Notes: generated by a model not told the origin, from the sequence alone. A stretch of 64,000 bases of DNA from Rhizobiales bacterium 62-17 (GCA_001898965.1 MKVW01000009.1:1840818-1904817); one strand, 5' to 3'. Shown: positions 9,707-19,988, numbered from the stretch's first letter. Numbers and translations are program-made.

Positions 9707-10129
9707 ATGATCCGCGTCACCCGCTCCATCGTTCTCGACGATAGCGAGATCGAGCTGAATTTCGTCCGTGCCTCGGGCCCCGGTGGGCAGAACGTCAACA
9801 AGGTGGCGAGCGCCGTGCAACTGCGCTTCAACGTCGCCCAATCGCCAAGCCTCAGTGATGATGTCCGTGGCCGATTGATCACTCTGGGCGGGCGCCGCAT
9901 CACCCGTGACGGGGTGCTGGTGCTTAGCGCCGACCGGTTCCGCACCCAGGAACTCAATCGTGCCGATGCCCTGGAGCGGCTGTGTGCGCTCATCCGCGAG
10001 GCGGCGATCGCGCCCATTCCTCGGCGGCCGACGCGACCCACCCTGGCCTCCAAACGTCGTCGACTGGAGGGCAAAAAGCAGGATTCGCGGCGAAAATCGC
10101 TGCGCCGCACGCCAGTTAAGGACGAATGA
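9707..10129 (+). CDS. arfB: Alternative ribosome-rescue factor / class I RF-like peptidyl-tRNA hydrolase (ArfB type)
   Basis: 140 residues comprising a single RF-1 catalytic domain without codon-recognition domains. The GGQ motif, which positions water for peptidyl-tRNA hydrolysis, is at residues 26-28 (SGPGGQNVNKV). The C-terminal tail is strongly basic (RRPTRPTLASKRRRLEGKKQ), as needed to occupy the empty mRNA channel of stalled ribosomes. The length fits ArfB/YaeJ. The ATG at 9707 follows GAGGAG; the open frame reaching back into the Rieske gene is not needed. It lies 22 bases after the ferredoxin stop. Confidence 0.93.
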   Translation: MIRVTRSIVLDDSEIELNFVRASGPGGQNVNKVASAVQLRFNVAQSPSLSDDVRGRLITLGGRRITRDGVLVLSADRFRTQELNRADALERLCALIREAAIAPIPRRPTRPTLASKRRRLEGKKQDSRRKSLRRTPVKDE

Positions 10130-10273
10130 CAGAAGTCACGGATCACGTTGCGCTTTTGCCACGACTGTTGCCGCAATCGCACAGTGCCCGACCCCCAAGC
10201 TGTGTAAAGTCATTCATGTGACGTTTCGGCGTCGCGAAATTACAGTTTTGTTTCAAACACGACAGTCGACGTC

Positions 10274-11518
10274 ATGCCCGCCACAGCCCGCCCTCAGCAG
10301 GCCGATTTTGCCGCCGAAGCCGCGCAATTGATGCTGAGGCTTGGGCTGGCGATCATTCTCATCGTCGTGCCAACCGGGGCCATCTATTCGCGCCGTCTGT
10401 TGTTCACGCTGGTGCCGGTCGGCGTCGCGATGATTCTGCTCGGCGCGCTGCTGGCGCCGGGCCGCCATGCTCTTCTGCCGTCCCGGCAGGTGATGTTCTC
10501 GCCGGTGGTGCAGGCGCTGGTGCTGCTGCTGGCCTGGGCCGCCTTCTCGCTGGTTTGGACGCCGTTTCAAGGGTTGGCGCTCGAACGCTATGGCAAGACC
10601 GCGGCGACGGTGGCGCTCGCCGTGGCCGCCATTTTCATGCTGCCGGGTCGCACCCGCACCTCCAACCTCAATCTGATGCCGATTGGTGTCGGTATCGCCG
10701 CCCTGGCCACCATCGCTGTCGCCATTGCGCTGCCTCCGGAACTGCGGGAACTGCCTGATCCGGAAGGCACGTCCATCGAGCGGGCGGCGCTCGGGCTGGT
10801 CGTCCTGGTTTGGCCGGCGCTCGGCGCCCTGGCGGTGCGCGAGCGCTGGGCCTCGGCTGGTGCGCTCGCCGTCGCCACCGCAGGCGCCGCCACGGTCGTT
10901 TGGGTGCCGGCCGCCCTGACCGCCATGGTCGTGTCGGCGCTGGTTTTCTCGATCGGTTCGTCCAATCCGCGCCGCGTGTCGAAAATGCTCGTCGTCATCT
11001 GCGCCGGCCTGATCGTATTGGCGCCGGCCCTGGCGCTGCTCGCCCAGCATTTTCTCGCTGGCCGCTTGCCGCCGGCTGTTGCCGTCTGGGCGCAGCCCTA
11101 TTTCCTGTGGGCCGAGCTGATCCGCATGGAAGGCTGGCGCGTGCTGACCGGCCACGGGTTTGACATGACGGTGCGTGGTCTCGCCTCGGGCTATCTGCCG
11201 GCGTTCACGCCGCGCAGCCTGCTGTTTGAAGTCTGGTACGACCTTGGCATCGTCGGGGCGATTGCCACGGCGCTGTTCGTCTCGCTCGGCCTCTTGGCCG
11301 CCGGTCGACTGCCGGTGCCGGCCGCCTCTTTCATGCTGGCCGGGATCGTCTGCATTCTGGTGGTGGCCTTCTCAGGGCTGGCGACCATGCAGATATGGTG
11401 GATCACCCTGATCTGCATTTCGACGATCAGCTTTACGTGCGTGATCAATGCCCATCCGCGCACGGCGCGGCCTGCGGCACGCGTGATGCCGGACGCGCCG
11501 GGACGATTGCGCGTTTAA
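10274..11518 (+). CDS. O-antigen ligase / polymerase-like membrane protein
   Basis: 414 residues with roughly ten hydrophobic segments spread over the protein. The late section resembles the Wzy_C/O-antigen ligase domain: a periplasmic loop with MEGWRVLTGHGFDMTVRGL, then TPRSLLFEVWYDLGIVGAIATALF, the position of the conserved E-x(n)-GIxG segment of this family. Such enzymes transfer or polymerise glycans on a lipid carrier in the inner membrane. No glycosyltransferase cluster is nearby, though an MsbA-like exporter is convergent downstream. Family call is moderate; the exact glycan is unknown. Confidence 0.65.
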   Translation: MPATARPQQADFAAEAAQLMLRLGLAIILIVVPTGAIYSRRLLFTLVPVGVAMILLGALLAPGRHALLPSRQVMFSPVVQALVLLLAWAAFSLVWTPFQGLALERYGKTAATVALAVAAIFMLPGRTRTSNLNLMPIGVGIAALATIAVAIALPPELRELPDPEGTSIERAALGLVVLVWPALGALAVRERWASAGALAVATAGAATVVWVPAALTAMVVSALVFSIGSSNPRRVSKMLVVICAGLIVLAPALALLAQHFLAGRLPPAVAVWAQPYFLWAELIRMEGWRVLTGHGFDMTVRGLASGYLPAFTPRSLLFEVWYDLGIVGAIATALFVSLGLLAAGRLPVPAASFMLAGIVCILVVAFSGLATMQIWWITLICISTISFTCVINAHPRTARPAARVMPDAPGRLRV

Positions 11519-11545
11519 ATCGTGCGCGATTGAGATAACGGGCTT

Positions 11546-13408
11546 CTATCTGGACCGATGCTTGGAGGCATTGTCCTCGCGTGCGCCGGCGTTCGCTTCG
11601 CTGGAAAAAGCTTTGAAGCTCTCGACACCTTCTCCGAATTGCGAGGCGAAGAAGGTGCGATAGGTGCCATTGGCATTGATGAGCTGGCTGTGCGTGCCGG
11701 ATTCCACCGCCTGCCCCTTTTCGATCACATAGATGCGATCGGCATTGATGATCGTTTGCAGGCGGTGCGCCACCACCAACGTGGTGCGGCCGATGCGCAT
11801 TTCTTCCAGCGCCTTCTGCACCTCGCGTTCGGATTCGGAATCGAGTGCCGCTGTCGGCTCGTCGAGCAGGATGATCGGCGCGTTCTTCAGAATGGCCCGC
11901 GCGATGGCGATGCGTTGCTTCTGGCCGCCCGACAATTGCGCGCCATGTTCGCCGACATTGGTCTGATAGCCGCTGCTGAAGCCCATGATGAAATCATGCG
12001 CATGGGCTTTCTTGGCCGCCGCGATGATTTCGTCTTCGGTCGCGCCGATACGGCCCAGCGCGATATTTTCGTGGATCGTACCGCGGAACAAGAAGACATC
12101 CTGCGAGACGAAGGCGATCTGCGCGCGCAGCGAGGCGAGATCGACCTTGTCGATATCCTGGCCGTCGATGAGGATGCGGCCCGAATTTGGCGTGTAAAAT
12201 CGTTGCAGCAAAGCGATGATCGTCGACTTGCCGCCGCCCGACGGGCCAACCAGCGCCGTCGTCGCGTTGGGTTCGACAGTCAGGCTGAGGCCGCTCAGCA
12301 CGTCTTCGTCGTCGCGATAGCTGAAGCGCACGTCCTGGCTTTCGATGCGCCCCGCGCCGACGTGAAGTTTCGGCAGGCCCGGTTGCGGCGTTTCGCTTGC
12401 CGGCCGGTCGAGCACTTCGTAGACGAGCTTGGCGCCGACGAGACCGTTCTGAATTTCGAGCTTCAGGCGCGCCAGCCGTTTCGCCGGCTCATAGGCCATC
12501 AGGAGGGCGGCGACGAAGGAAAAGAAGGAGCCGGCATCGGCGCCTTGCACCGTCACTTTCCAGCTGCCGTAGAAGATCACCGCGCCGATGGCGAAACCGG
12601 CCAGCGCATCGGCGATGGGGCTCGACGCGGCCATGCCGGCGGCGACGCGGTTCATCGAACGCTCGACCTCGCGGATCGATTTCGCCATGCGGCCACGCAT
12701 CGTGTCTTCGAGATTGAAGGATTTGACGATGCGGCTGCCTTGCACGGTCTCCTGCATCGTTTCCAGGATTTGCGAATTGCCCATGAAGGAACGGCGCGCG
12801 AATTTGCGCACCTTGCCGATCATCCGCCCGAGCAGCAGCGCAGCCGCCGGCAAGGTCAGAAGCGACAACGCGGCCAGCATCGGATCCTGCACGAACATCA
12901 CGCAGATGAGGCCGATCAAGGTCAAAAGCTCACGGCCAAAGGCGGTGATCAAAGCTTGCAGCGTGTCGCGCACGGAATTCGGCGCCTGTGCGATCCGCGT
13001 CATGAAATCCGACGAATGCCGGTCATGGAAGAAGCGCATGTCCTGCAACAGCAGATGATTGAACAGCCGTGCCTGCACTTCGGCGATGATGCGATTGCCC
13101 GTGCGTGACAGAACGATAAGCGAGAGATAGGTGGCAAGGCCACGCGCGGCGAAGAGCCCGAACACCGCCCAGGCGAGGAGCCGCAATTCATGGAACTTCT
13201 CGCCATCGACGATGCCGTTCAGCACCGGCTTCAGGAGATAAGCGGAAAGCGCGGTGGCGCCGGCGCCGATCGACAGCAAGACCGCCGCCAGCAGATAGGA
13301 GCCGATGTGCTGGCGTCCATGATCACGGAACAGCCGCGTCAGCATGCTCGTGGTGTCGGAATGGAGCCAAGGATCCACGGCGGATTTCGTCGGGCCGGTC
13401 GAAGACAT
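11546..13408 (-). CDS. ABC exporter, fused permease and ATPase (MsbA-like)
   Basis: 620 residues: an N-terminal six-helix exporter domain (about 20-330), then an ATPase domain with Walker A GPSGGGKST, Q-loop QDVFLF, signature LSGGQKQR, Walker B IILLDEPTAAL and the H-loop VVAHRLQT. The arrangement is that of homodimeric type IV exporters such as MsbA, which flip lipid A precursors or export lipids, peptides or drugs from the inner membrane. I chose the ATG at 13408, which begins MSSTGPTKSAVDPW; the longer open frame begins with low-complexity Pro-rich sequence. Convergent with the O-antigen-ligase-like gene and divergent from the next hydrolase gene. Substrate uncertain. Confidence 0.93.
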   Translation of the reverse strand: MSSTGPTKSAVDPWLHSDTTSMLTRLFRDHGRQHIGSYLLAAVLLSIGAGATALSAYLLKPVLNGIVDGEKFHELRLLAWAVFGLFAARGLATYLSLIVLSRTGNRIIAEVQARLFNHLLLQDMRFFHDRHSSDFMTRIAQAPNSVRDTLQALITAFGRELLTLIGLICVMFVQDPMLAALSLLTLPAAALLLGRMIGKVRKFARRSFMGNSQILETMQETVQGSRIVKSFNLEDTMRGRMAKSIREVERSMNRVAAGMAASSPIADALAGFAIGAVIFYGSWKVTVQGADAGSFFSFVAALLMAYEPAKRLARLKLEIQNGLVGAKLVYEVLDRPASETPQPGLPKLHVGAGRIESQDVRFSYRDDEDVLSGLSLTVEPNATTALVGPSGGGKSTIIALLQRFYTPNSGRILIDGQDIDKVDLASLRAQIAFVSQDVFLFRGTIHENIALGRIGATEDEIIAAAKKAHAHDFIMGFSSGYQTNVGEHGAQLSGGQKQRIAIARAILKNAPIILLDEPTAALDSESEREVQKALEEMRIGRTTLVVAHRLQTIINADRIYVIEKGQAVESGTHSQLINANGTYRTFFASQFGEGVESFKAFSSEANAGAREDNASKHRSR

Positions 13409-13515
13409 GGGGCGTGGGTTACCGGCTGGGGGTTGAGGGAGCAAGTGTTTTGGCAAGTGCTTCCCGTCGGGAATAGGCCGGGTAGGATGTCGCACAAATC
13501 ATATTGGAGGAAACC

Positions 13516-14604
13516 ATGACAGGGCCGAAAACGGTGGACAGAGAGCCGCTTGTGATCGCCAAACAAGGCTATTTTTACGCCGGAGGCGCTTATCGCGACG
13601 GTTCGCCCGGCGCCCCTTTCGTCGGCCAGATGTATGTCGAATACCAGATTCCTCAAGAGCTTAAGGCGCCTCACCCGATCGTGATGGTGCATGGCGGCCA
13701 GCAAAACGGCACCAATTGGACCGGCACGCCCGATGGGCGCGAGGGCTGGGCGCAGTATTTCTTACGCCGTGGCCATGCGGTTTACGTGGTCGACCAGGTG
13801 GCGCGGGGCCGCTCGCCCTGGCATCCCAATGTCCAGGGGCCGCTGGCGCCTCTCGACCGGGAGTTCGCCGATCGGCGTTTCGCCGCGCCCGGACGATTCG
13901 AACATTGGCCGCAAGCGCGTCTGCACACCCAGTGGCCGGGCGAGGCGACGGCCGGCGAGACGCATTATGACGCCTTCATCGCCACGCAGACGCCTTCGCT
14001 TGCCGACTATGCCGAGCAGCAGCGCCTCAACAGCGCCGCGCTGATCGCTCTGTTCGAGCGCATCGGCCCGGCCGTCCTGATGGTCCATTCCCAGTCGGGC
14101 GCCTTCGGTTGGGTGGTAGCGGACCGCAGGCCCGATCTCGTCGCCGCGCTGGTGGCGTTGGAGCCGAACGGTCCGCCGCTGCGCGATGTCGCCAATCTCG
14201 GGGCGCCGCATTGGTTCGCCGATGAAGGCCGTTACAAGATTTCCGGGCTTGGCGATGTGCAGCTCACCTGGGAGCCGCCGCTCGGTGATGACGAGCGATT
14301 GGATTACGTCCAGGAGGACGCGCCGTCACGGCCCGATTGCGTCCGCTGCTGGAGCCAGCAGGCGCCGGCGCGGCAACTCCCCAATCTGGCGAAAGTGAAA
14401 ATCCTCATGCTGACGGCGGAGGCGTCCTATCACGCGCCCTATGATCACTGCACGGCGATCTTCCTGCGCCAGGCCGGCGTGAAGCTCGATCACATCTACC
14501 TCGCCGACCGTGGCATCAAGGGCAACGGCCACATGTTCATGATCGAGAAGAATTCCGATGAGATTGCCGGCGTGGTGGCGGAGTGGTTGGAAAAGGCTGA
14601 TTAG
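13516..14604 (+). CDS. Alpha/beta-fold hydrolase/esterase
   Basis: 362 residues with a normal alpha/beta-hydrolase core: HPIVMVHGGQQNGTNW near the start, the segment GHAVYVVDQVARGRSPW, the nucleophile elbow VLMVHSQSGAFGWVV (Ser in HSQSG), and a C-terminal DRGIKGNGHMFMIEKNSDEIA in which the His is the probable catalytic base. No signal peptide. An upstream TTG is in frame, but GGAGG lies between it and the ATG at 13516, which decides the start. Its stop overlaps the stop of the convergent ABC-F gene by four bases. Substrate unknown; unlike the alpha/beta proteins at 5 kb and 57 kb, this one keeps its nucleophile. Confidence 0.88.
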   Translation: MTGPKTVDREPLVIAKQGYFYAGGAYRDGSPGAPFVGQMYVEYQIPQELKAPHPIVMVHGGQQNGTNWTGTPDGREGWAQYFLRRGHAVYVVDQVARGRSPWHPNVQGPLAPLDREFADRRFAAPGRFEHWPQARLHTQWPGEATAGETHYDAFIATQTPSLADYAEQQRLNSAALIALFERIGPAVLMVHSQSGAFGWVVADRRPDLVAALVALEPNGPPLRDVANLGAPHWFADEGRYKISGLGDVQLTWEPPLGDDERLDYVQEDAPSRPDCVRCWSQQAPARQLPNLAKVKILMLTAEASYHAPYDHCTAIFLRQAGVKLDHIYLADRGIKGNGHMFMIEKNSDEIAGVVAEWLEKAD

Positions 14605-16412
14605 CCCTCGATCTCCTCGCGCAACATTTCCAGTTCCAGCCATTCGTCTTCCATCGCCGCCAGTTCTTCGCCCGCTTTGGCGAAGGCCTGCGACGCCTGG
14701 TCGAAACGTTTCGGGTCGCGCGCATAGAGCGAGGGATCGTCGAGTTCCTTCTGCAGCTTCGCCTGCAAGGCACGGTTCTCGTCCATGCGTTTGGGCAAAG
14801 TCTCCAATGCATGCTTCTGCTTGAAGGAAAGGCGCTTCTTCGAGGCCGATGGCGCAGCGGCCGTCGTGGCTTCGGCCTTCGGCTTGGCTTCCTTCGCCAC
14901 CGGCGCTTCGCCGCCAACGCCATAACCCCGTTGCGCGAACATGTCGGAATAACCGCCCGCATATTCGAGCCAGCGGCCGTCGCCTTCGCTCACCACCACG
15001 GACGTCGCGACGCGATCGAGAAAATCGCGATCATGGCTGACGACGATGACCGTGCCGGGATAGTCGGCCACCAGTTCTTCTAACAGGTCGAGCGTTTCGA
15101 GATCGAGGTCGTTGGTCGGTTCGTCTAATACCAGCAGGTTTGACGGCAGCGACAAGGCGCGGGCCAGCATCAGGCGGCCGCGCTCGCCGCCGGAGAGGCG
15201 CGTCACCGGCGTGCGCGCTTGTTCCGGCTGAAACAGAAAGTCCTTCATATAGCCGGCGAAATGCTTGCGCTGGCCATTGACGTCGACCCAATCGCCGCCG
15301 CCGCCCGTCAGCGCATCCTTCACCGTCCAGTCCGGTTGCAGCATGACGCGGCGCTGATCGAGCGTGGCGATTTCGAGATTGGCGCCGAGCGTCACTTTGC
15401 CTTCGTCGGGCGGCAATTCGCCGATCAGCATTTTGATCAGCGTCGTCTTGCCCGCGCCATTGGCGCCGACGATGCCGAGCCGGTCGCCGCGCATGATGCG
15501 CGTGGAGAAATCGCTCACGATGGGGCGTTCGCCGAAACTCTTGCCGATCCGTTCGGCTTCGATAACCAGCTTGCCGGAGAGCTGCGCCTGGGTGACTTCC
15601 ATCTTCACCGTGCCGACGACCTTGCGGGCGTCGCGCCGCTCCTGTCGCAGGTCTTGCAGCCGGCCCATGCGCCGCACATTGCGCTTGCGGCGCGCTGACA
15701 CGCCGTGGCGCACCCAATGTTCTTCGTTCTCGATGCGCCGATCGAGCTTGTGCAGTTCGAGCTCTTCCTGTTCGAGCATCTCGTCGCGCCAGGCTTCGAA
15801 AGCGCCAAAGCCTTTTTCGAGCCGGCGCGTGCGGCCGCGATCGAGCCAGACGGTGGCGCGCGTCAAGTTTTCGAGAAAGCGGCGATCATGGCTGATGAGC
15901 ACGAGGGCCGAGCGCGAGGCGCGCAGGGTCTTTTCCAGCCATTCGATGGCCGGCAGGTCGAGATGGTTGGTCGGCTCGTCGAGCAGAAGAATGTCCGGTT
16001 CGGCGGCGATCACCCGCGCCAGGGCCGCCCGGCGCGCTTCGCCGCCCGACAGATGCGCCGGGTTTTCGTCGCCGTTCAGGCCCAGCTCGTTGAGGAGATA
16101 GCGGGCCTTATAGGGATCGTCGGCTGGGCCCAAGCCCGCCTCCGCATAGGCCAGCACCGTGTCGAAGGTCGACAGGTCCGGCTCCTGCGGCAAATAGCGC
16201 ACCGTGGCGTCGGGCTGGAAGAAGCGGTTGCCGCCATCGGGCTCCAATTCGCCGGCGGCAATGCGCAGCAAAGTCGATTTGCCCGAGCCGTTACGCCCGA
16301 CCAGGGCCAGCCGCTCGCCCGGCGCCACCGACAGTTCCGCGCCTTCGATGAGCGGTTTGCCGCTGATGGTCAGGCGGATATCTTGCAGGAGGAGAAGCGG
16401 GGGCGCGGCCAT
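14601..16412 (-). CDS. ABC-F family ATPase (Uup-like)
   Basis: 603 residues with two ABC ATPase domains in one chain and no membrane segments, the hallmark of ABC-F proteins that act on ribosomes or DNA structures. First domain: GRNGSGKSTLLR, LSGGEARRAALAR, ILLLDEPTNHLD. Second domain: GANGAGKTTLIKM, LSGGERGRLMLARAL, LLVLDEPTNDLD. A charged inter-domain linker (about residues 215-275, with RRKRNVRRMGRLQDLRQERR) and a C-terminal coiled-coil with Ala/Lys-rich lead-in (about 500-603) resemble Uup. Uup-type proteins influence ribosome function and replication-associated recombination. Convergent overlap with the hydrolase gene. Confidence 0.93.
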   Translation of the reverse strand: MAAPPLLLLQDIRLTISGKPLIEGAELSVAPGERLALVGRNGSGKSTLLRIAAGELEPDGGNRFFQPDATVRYLPQEPDLSTFDTVLAYAEAGLGPADDPYKARYLLNELGLNGDENPAHLSGGEARRAALARVIAAEPDILLLDEPTNHLDLPAIEWLEKTLRASRSALVLISHDRRFLENLTRATVWLDRGRTRRLEKGFGAFEAWRDEMLEQEELELHKLDRRIENEEHWVRHGVSARRKRNVRRMGRLQDLRQERRDARKVVGTVKMEVTQAQLSGKLVIEAERIGKSFGERPIVSDFSTRIMRGDRLGIVGANGAGKTTLIKMLIGELPPDEGKVTLGANLEIATLDQRRVMLQPDWTVKDALTGGGGDWVDVNGQRKHFAGYMKDFLFQPEQARTPVTRLSGGERGRLMLARALSLPSNLLVLDEPTNDLDLETLDLLEELVADYPGTVIVVSHDRDFLDRVATSVVVSEGDGRWLEYAGGYSDMFAQRGYGVGGEAPVAKEAKPKAEATTAAAPSASKKRLSFKQKHALETLPKRMDENRALQAKLQKELDDPSLYARDPKRFDQASQAFAKAGEELAAMEDEWLELEMLREEIEG

Positions 16413-16580
16413 TGATCATCTGTGGGGTTGAAGCTGGCTGTCCGTAGCCTGCTTTGCCCTGGGAAGAAACCCTTCAAGGGAACTCTCGGCAGCCTGGTCG
16501 ATTGCCCGTTCATCAATTGTTGCGGCGGCAGCCCCTAATCTGCCGCGATTCGCCGCAGAAGCGTTTCTGGAGAAGAGTTT

Positions 16581-18224
16581 ATGGCCGAGCAGTCAACCGC
16601 CGCCGCTTTCGCCGCCCTCAAGGCGCATAAAAGTGGGATGGAGAATGTCCATATCGCCGACCTGTTCAAGGACGCGGGGCGTTTCCAGAATTTCCACGCG
16701 CGGCTCGACGATCTGCTGTTCGACTATTCCAAACATCGGGTCTCGGGCGAGACCATGGAAAAGCTGTTCGCTCTGGCACGCGCCGCCGACGTGGAAGGCC
16801 GCCGCAAGGCGCTCTTTGCCGGCGAGCATGTCAATCTCACTGAGGATCGCGCCGCCATGCATATGGCGCTGCGCAACGTTTCGGGCCGGCCGGTGATGAT
16901 CGATGGCCGCGATGTCATGGGCGACGTGATCGGCGAGCGCGAGAAACTTCTCAACTTCGCCGAACAGATCCGCAGCGGTGCCATCCGCGCCGCCAATGGG
17001 GAACGGTTCACCGATGTGGTGAATATCGGCATTGGCGGTTCCGATCTTGGTCCTGCGATGGCCGCGCGGGCTTTGTCGCCGTTTCGCGGCCATGGCCCGC
17101 GCACGCATTTCGTTTCCAACGTCGATGGCGCCGATCTTGCCGATACGTTGAAGACGCTCGATCCTGCGCGCACGCTCTTTATCGTCTCGTCGAAAACTTT
17201 CACCACCCAGGAGACGATGACCAATGCCGCGTCGGCGCGCGCCGTCATCGCGCAATCGCTCGGTGAAGCCGCCGTTGGCGATCACTTCGCCGCCGTATCG
17301 ACCAAGCTTGATCTCGTCGCCAAATTCGGCATCAAGCCGGAACGCGTGTTTGGCTTCTGGGATTGGGTCGGCGGTCGCTATTCGATCTGGGCCGCTATCG
17401 GCCTGTCGCTGGCCATCGCCATCGGTCGCGATCATTTCGAAGCCTTTTTGCGCGGCGCCCATGACGTCGACACGCATTTCGTCGAGACGCCGCTGGAACG
17501 CAACATTCCCGTGCTGATGGCGCTCATCGGCATCTGGTATCGCGACCTGTGGGGCTATGGCTCGCAGGCGGTCATCCCTTATGATCAGCGTCTAGGGCGT
17601 TTTTCCGCTTATCTGCAACAGCTCGACATGGAATCGAACGGCAAGTCGGTGACGCGCTCCGGCGCGCCGGTCACGCATCCGACAGCGCCTGTCATCTGGG
17701 GCGAACCCGGCACCAATGGCCAGCACGCCTTCTTCCAGATGCTGCATCAGGGCACCGACATCATTCCCGTCGATTTCATGGTCGCGGCCGAACCCATCGA
17801 TGCCGATGCGCATCATCATGATCTGCTCGTCGCCAACTGCCTGGCGCAAAGCGAGGCGATGATGCGCGGGCGCTCGCGCGCCGAGGTCGAAGCGATCCTG
17901 CAGAAGCAGGGGCTCGATGCGGCAGCGATTAAAAAGCTCGCGCCGCACAAGGTTTTCGCCGGCAATCGTCCGACCACGACGATCATGTACAAGCGTCTTG
18001 ATCCCAGTACACTCGGCCGTCTCATCGCGCTCTACGAACACAAGATCTTCGTACAATCGGTGGTGTGGGACATCAACGCCTTCGACCAATGGGGCGTCGA
18101 GCTGGGCAAGGAATTGTGCAATCGCCTCGCCCCCATCGTCGCCGATCCGTCGAAATCGACGGATGGCCTCGATGCCTCGACGGCGGGCCTGATCGGTTAT
18201 CGTCGCAAGCTGGCGAAGGCGTAG
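16581..18224 (+). CDS. pgi: Glucose-6-phosphate isomerase
   Basis: 547 residues, full length for the long bacterial form. It interconverts glucose-6-phosphate and fructose-6-phosphate in the cytoplasm. Seen: the phosphate-binding loop VNIGIGGSDLGP, SSKTFTTQET, GGRYSIWAAIGL, the catalytic-Glu motif VIWGEPGTNGQHAF and the C-terminal FDQWGVELGKEL with the catalytic Lys. Both PGI signature patterns are therefore intact. The ATG follows GGAGAAGAG. It is transcribed alone, and its stop lies one base from the hrcA stop on the other strand. Confidence 0.98.
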   Translation: MAEQSTAAAFAALKAHKSGMENVHIADLFKDAGRFQNFHARLDDLLFDYSKHRVSGETMEKLFALARAADVEGRRKALFAGEHVNLTEDRAAMHMALRNVSGRPVMIDGRDVMGDVIGEREKLLNFAEQIRSGAIRAANGERFTDVVNIGIGGSDLGPAMAARALSPFRGHGPRTHFVSNVDGADLADTLKTLDPARTLFIVSSKTFTTQETMTNAASARAVIAQSLGEAAVGDHFAAVSTKLDLVAKFGIKPERVFGFWDWVGGRYSIWAAIGLSLAIAIGRDHFEAFLRGAHDVDTHFVETPLERNIPVLMALIGIWYRDLWGYGSQAVIPYDQRLGRFSAYLQQLDMESNGKSVTRSGAPVTHPTAPVIWGEPGTNGQHAFFQMLHQGTDIIPVDFMVAAEPIDADAHHHDLLVANCLAQSEAMMRGRSRAEVEAILQKQGLDAAAIKKLAPHKVFAGNRPTTTIMYKRLDPSTLGRLIALYEHKIFVQSVVWDINAFDQWGVELGKELCNRLAPIVADPSKSTDGLDASTAGLIGYRRKLAKA

Positions 18225-18225
18225 A

Positions 18226-19311
18226 TCAGCGCCGCTCCATCATCCGCGACACGACTTTCGCGGTGTAATCGACCATCGGCACGATGCGCGCATAATTGAG
18301 CCGCGTCGGGCCGATGACGCCGACCACGCCGACGATCTTCTGCGATCCGTCGCGGAAGGGGGCGGCGATCATCGAGGAGCCGGAGAGCGAGAACAGCTTG
18401 TTCTCCGAGCCGATGAAAATGCGCACGCCTTCGCCGGTTTCGGCCCGTGCCAGAAGATCGATGACGTCCTTCTTGGTCTCGAGGTCTGAGAACAGAAGGC
18501 GGATACGTTCCAGATCTTCAACCGCCTTCAGATCTTCGAGCAGATTGGCTTGGCCGCGCACGATCAATTGCTGGTTCATGCCGCCGGGGCCGGTCCAGCT
18601 GGCGAGGCCCGCATCGATCAGGCGCGCGGTGAGCTGGTCGAGTTCGGCTTCGGCTGCTTGCCGCGACGCGTCGATCTCGGCGCGCAGATCGGCGAGCGTG
18701 CGCCCGCGCAGCCGCGCGTTGAGATAATTGCCGGCTTCGACCAGAGCGGAGTTCGGCAGGTCGCGGGGGATCGGCAGGATGCGGTTTTCCACCGATCCAT
18801 CCTCGGCGACGAGCACGGCGAGCGCCCGATCCGGATCGAGACGGACGAATTCGATCTGGCGCAGCCGCGCGTTGTCCTTGGACGTCAGCACGACGGCGGC
18901 GCCGCGCGACAGGCCGGAGAGAAGCGAGGAGGCTTCCGTCAGCACGCCCTCCAGTGTCTGGCCCGTGGAGGCGGCCCGCACTTGCGCCTCGATGCTGCTG
19001 CGATCCTCGTTCGACAGATCGCCGACTTCGAGCATGGCGTCGACGAAGAAGCGCAGGCCGAGTTCTGTCGGCAGCCGGCCGGCGCTGGTATGCGGCGAAT
19101 AGACGAGCCCGGCGTCCTCCAAGTCCTGCATGACGTTGCGGACGGAGGCCGGCGACAAAGTGATCGGCAGGATGCGCGACAGATGGCGCGAGCCCACCGG
19201 GTCGCCGGTTTCCAGGTAACTATCGACGATATGCCGGAAAATCTCGCGCGAACGGGCGTTCAGCTTGGCGAGCGAGGCGTTGTCGGCGGACGGGCGGTCA
19301 AAGGATGCCAT
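18226..19311 (-). CDS. hrcA: Heat-inducible transcription repressor HrcA
   Basis: 361 residues. HrcA represses groESL or dnaK operons by binding the CIRCE inverted repeat. The N-terminal winged helix is clear: [26 protein letters not shown] followed by [40 protein letters not shown], the canonical HrcA opening. The C-terminus has [20 protein letters not shown] and [22 protein letters not shown], also family-typical. It follows a membrane-protein gene by 38 bases and is convergent with pgi. The usual neighbours grpE, dnaJ or rph are not here, and I found no CIRCE element close by. Confidence 0.97.
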   Translation of the reverse strand: MASFDRPSADNASLAKLNARSREIFRHIVDSYLETGDPVGSRHLSRILPITLSPASVRNVMQDLEDAGLVYSPHTSAGRLPTELGLRFFVDAMLEVGDLSNEDRSSIEAQVRAASTGQTLEGVLTEASSLLSGLSRGAAVVLTSKDNARLRQIEFVRLDPDRALAVLVAEDGSVENRILPIPRDLPNSALVEAGNYLNARLRGRTLADLRAEIDASRQAAEAELDQLTARLIDAGLASWTGPGGMNQQLIVRGQANLLEDLKAVEDLERIRLLFSDLETKKDVIDLLARAETGEGVRIFIGSENKLFSLSGSSMIAAPFRDGSQKIVGVVGVIGPTRLNYARIVPMVDYTAKVVSRMMERR

Positions 19312-19349
19312 AGCCTTAAAATGACCAAGCGACGGCTTAGGTTCAAGTG

Positions 19350-19988
19350 TCAGCCGCGTGCGCGGCTCTGCAGTCGTTCAAAGAGGTAAACCGCGATGGC
19401 GCCGTAAATCACGTGGCCGGCCCAGCTCATGAAGGACAATGCCGGATAATCGGTCAAAAGCAGGAAGGGTTGTCCGGCGAGCGGCGCCATGATGCCCAGT
19501 GCATTGAACCAGGTGAACGATCCCCAGCTCAGCGCGTCGGCGCTTAGGGCATGGGAATTGAACAGGCGGGAGGCCGTCAGCACCGTCACCAGCAGCCAGA
19601 ACAGGCCGATGAACAAGGTTGCCTTGCTGGAGGCGGCGAGCCAGGCCACCGCCAGGGTGAAGAGCACCCAGACGAGGATATCGAAGGTGGCGGCCCAGGC
19701 GCGAAATCCGCGCGAGATCACCCAATAGGCGATGGGATAGCCGATGATGCCGACCGCATAGTGGAGGGCGGTGGCCGTGGTGGATGACACTTCGATGCCG
19801 GTCCAGCGGGCAATCAGCGTGGCGACGAGGGCAGGGGGCTCAAGCGGAAAACCGGCGACGGGTGGCGTCAGCACCTTGGCCCAAATTTCCCAGACGATGA
19901 GCCCCGCAAGGCCGCCGGTAAAAAGCCGCCCCAGGGTGGCGGCGCCTGGAAACGACGGGTTTGAGAAGGTTGCGGTGCTCGTGGTCAT
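19350..19988 (-). CDS. Conserved-looking integral membrane protein of unknown function
   Basis: 212 residues with about five to six hydrophobic segments (starting near residues 22, 68, 92, 110, 136 and 176). A glycine-rich first segment ([33 protein letters not shown]) and [22 protein letters not shown] are the most distinctive parts. I do not recognise the family; it recalls small DUF membrane proteins with an HYAxG motif. Only 38 bases separate it from hrcA downstream, so the two may be co-transcribed. Its start faces gcdH across a 391-base divergent region. Confidence 0.75.
   Translation of the reverse strand: MTTSTATFSNPSFPGAATLGRLFTGGLAGLIVWEIWAKVLTPPVAGFPLEPPALVATLIARWTGIEVSSTTATALHYAVGIIGYPIAYWVISRGFRAWAATFDILVWVLFTLAVAWLAASSKATLFIGLFWLLVTVLTASRLFNSHALSADALSWGSFTWFNALGIMAPLAGQPFLLLTDYPALSFMSWAGHVIYGAIAVYLFERLQSRARG

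Noticed and set aside
19312..19349. CIRCE element before hrcA
   Set aside because: No TTAGCACTC-N9-GAGTGCTAA-like sequence is present.
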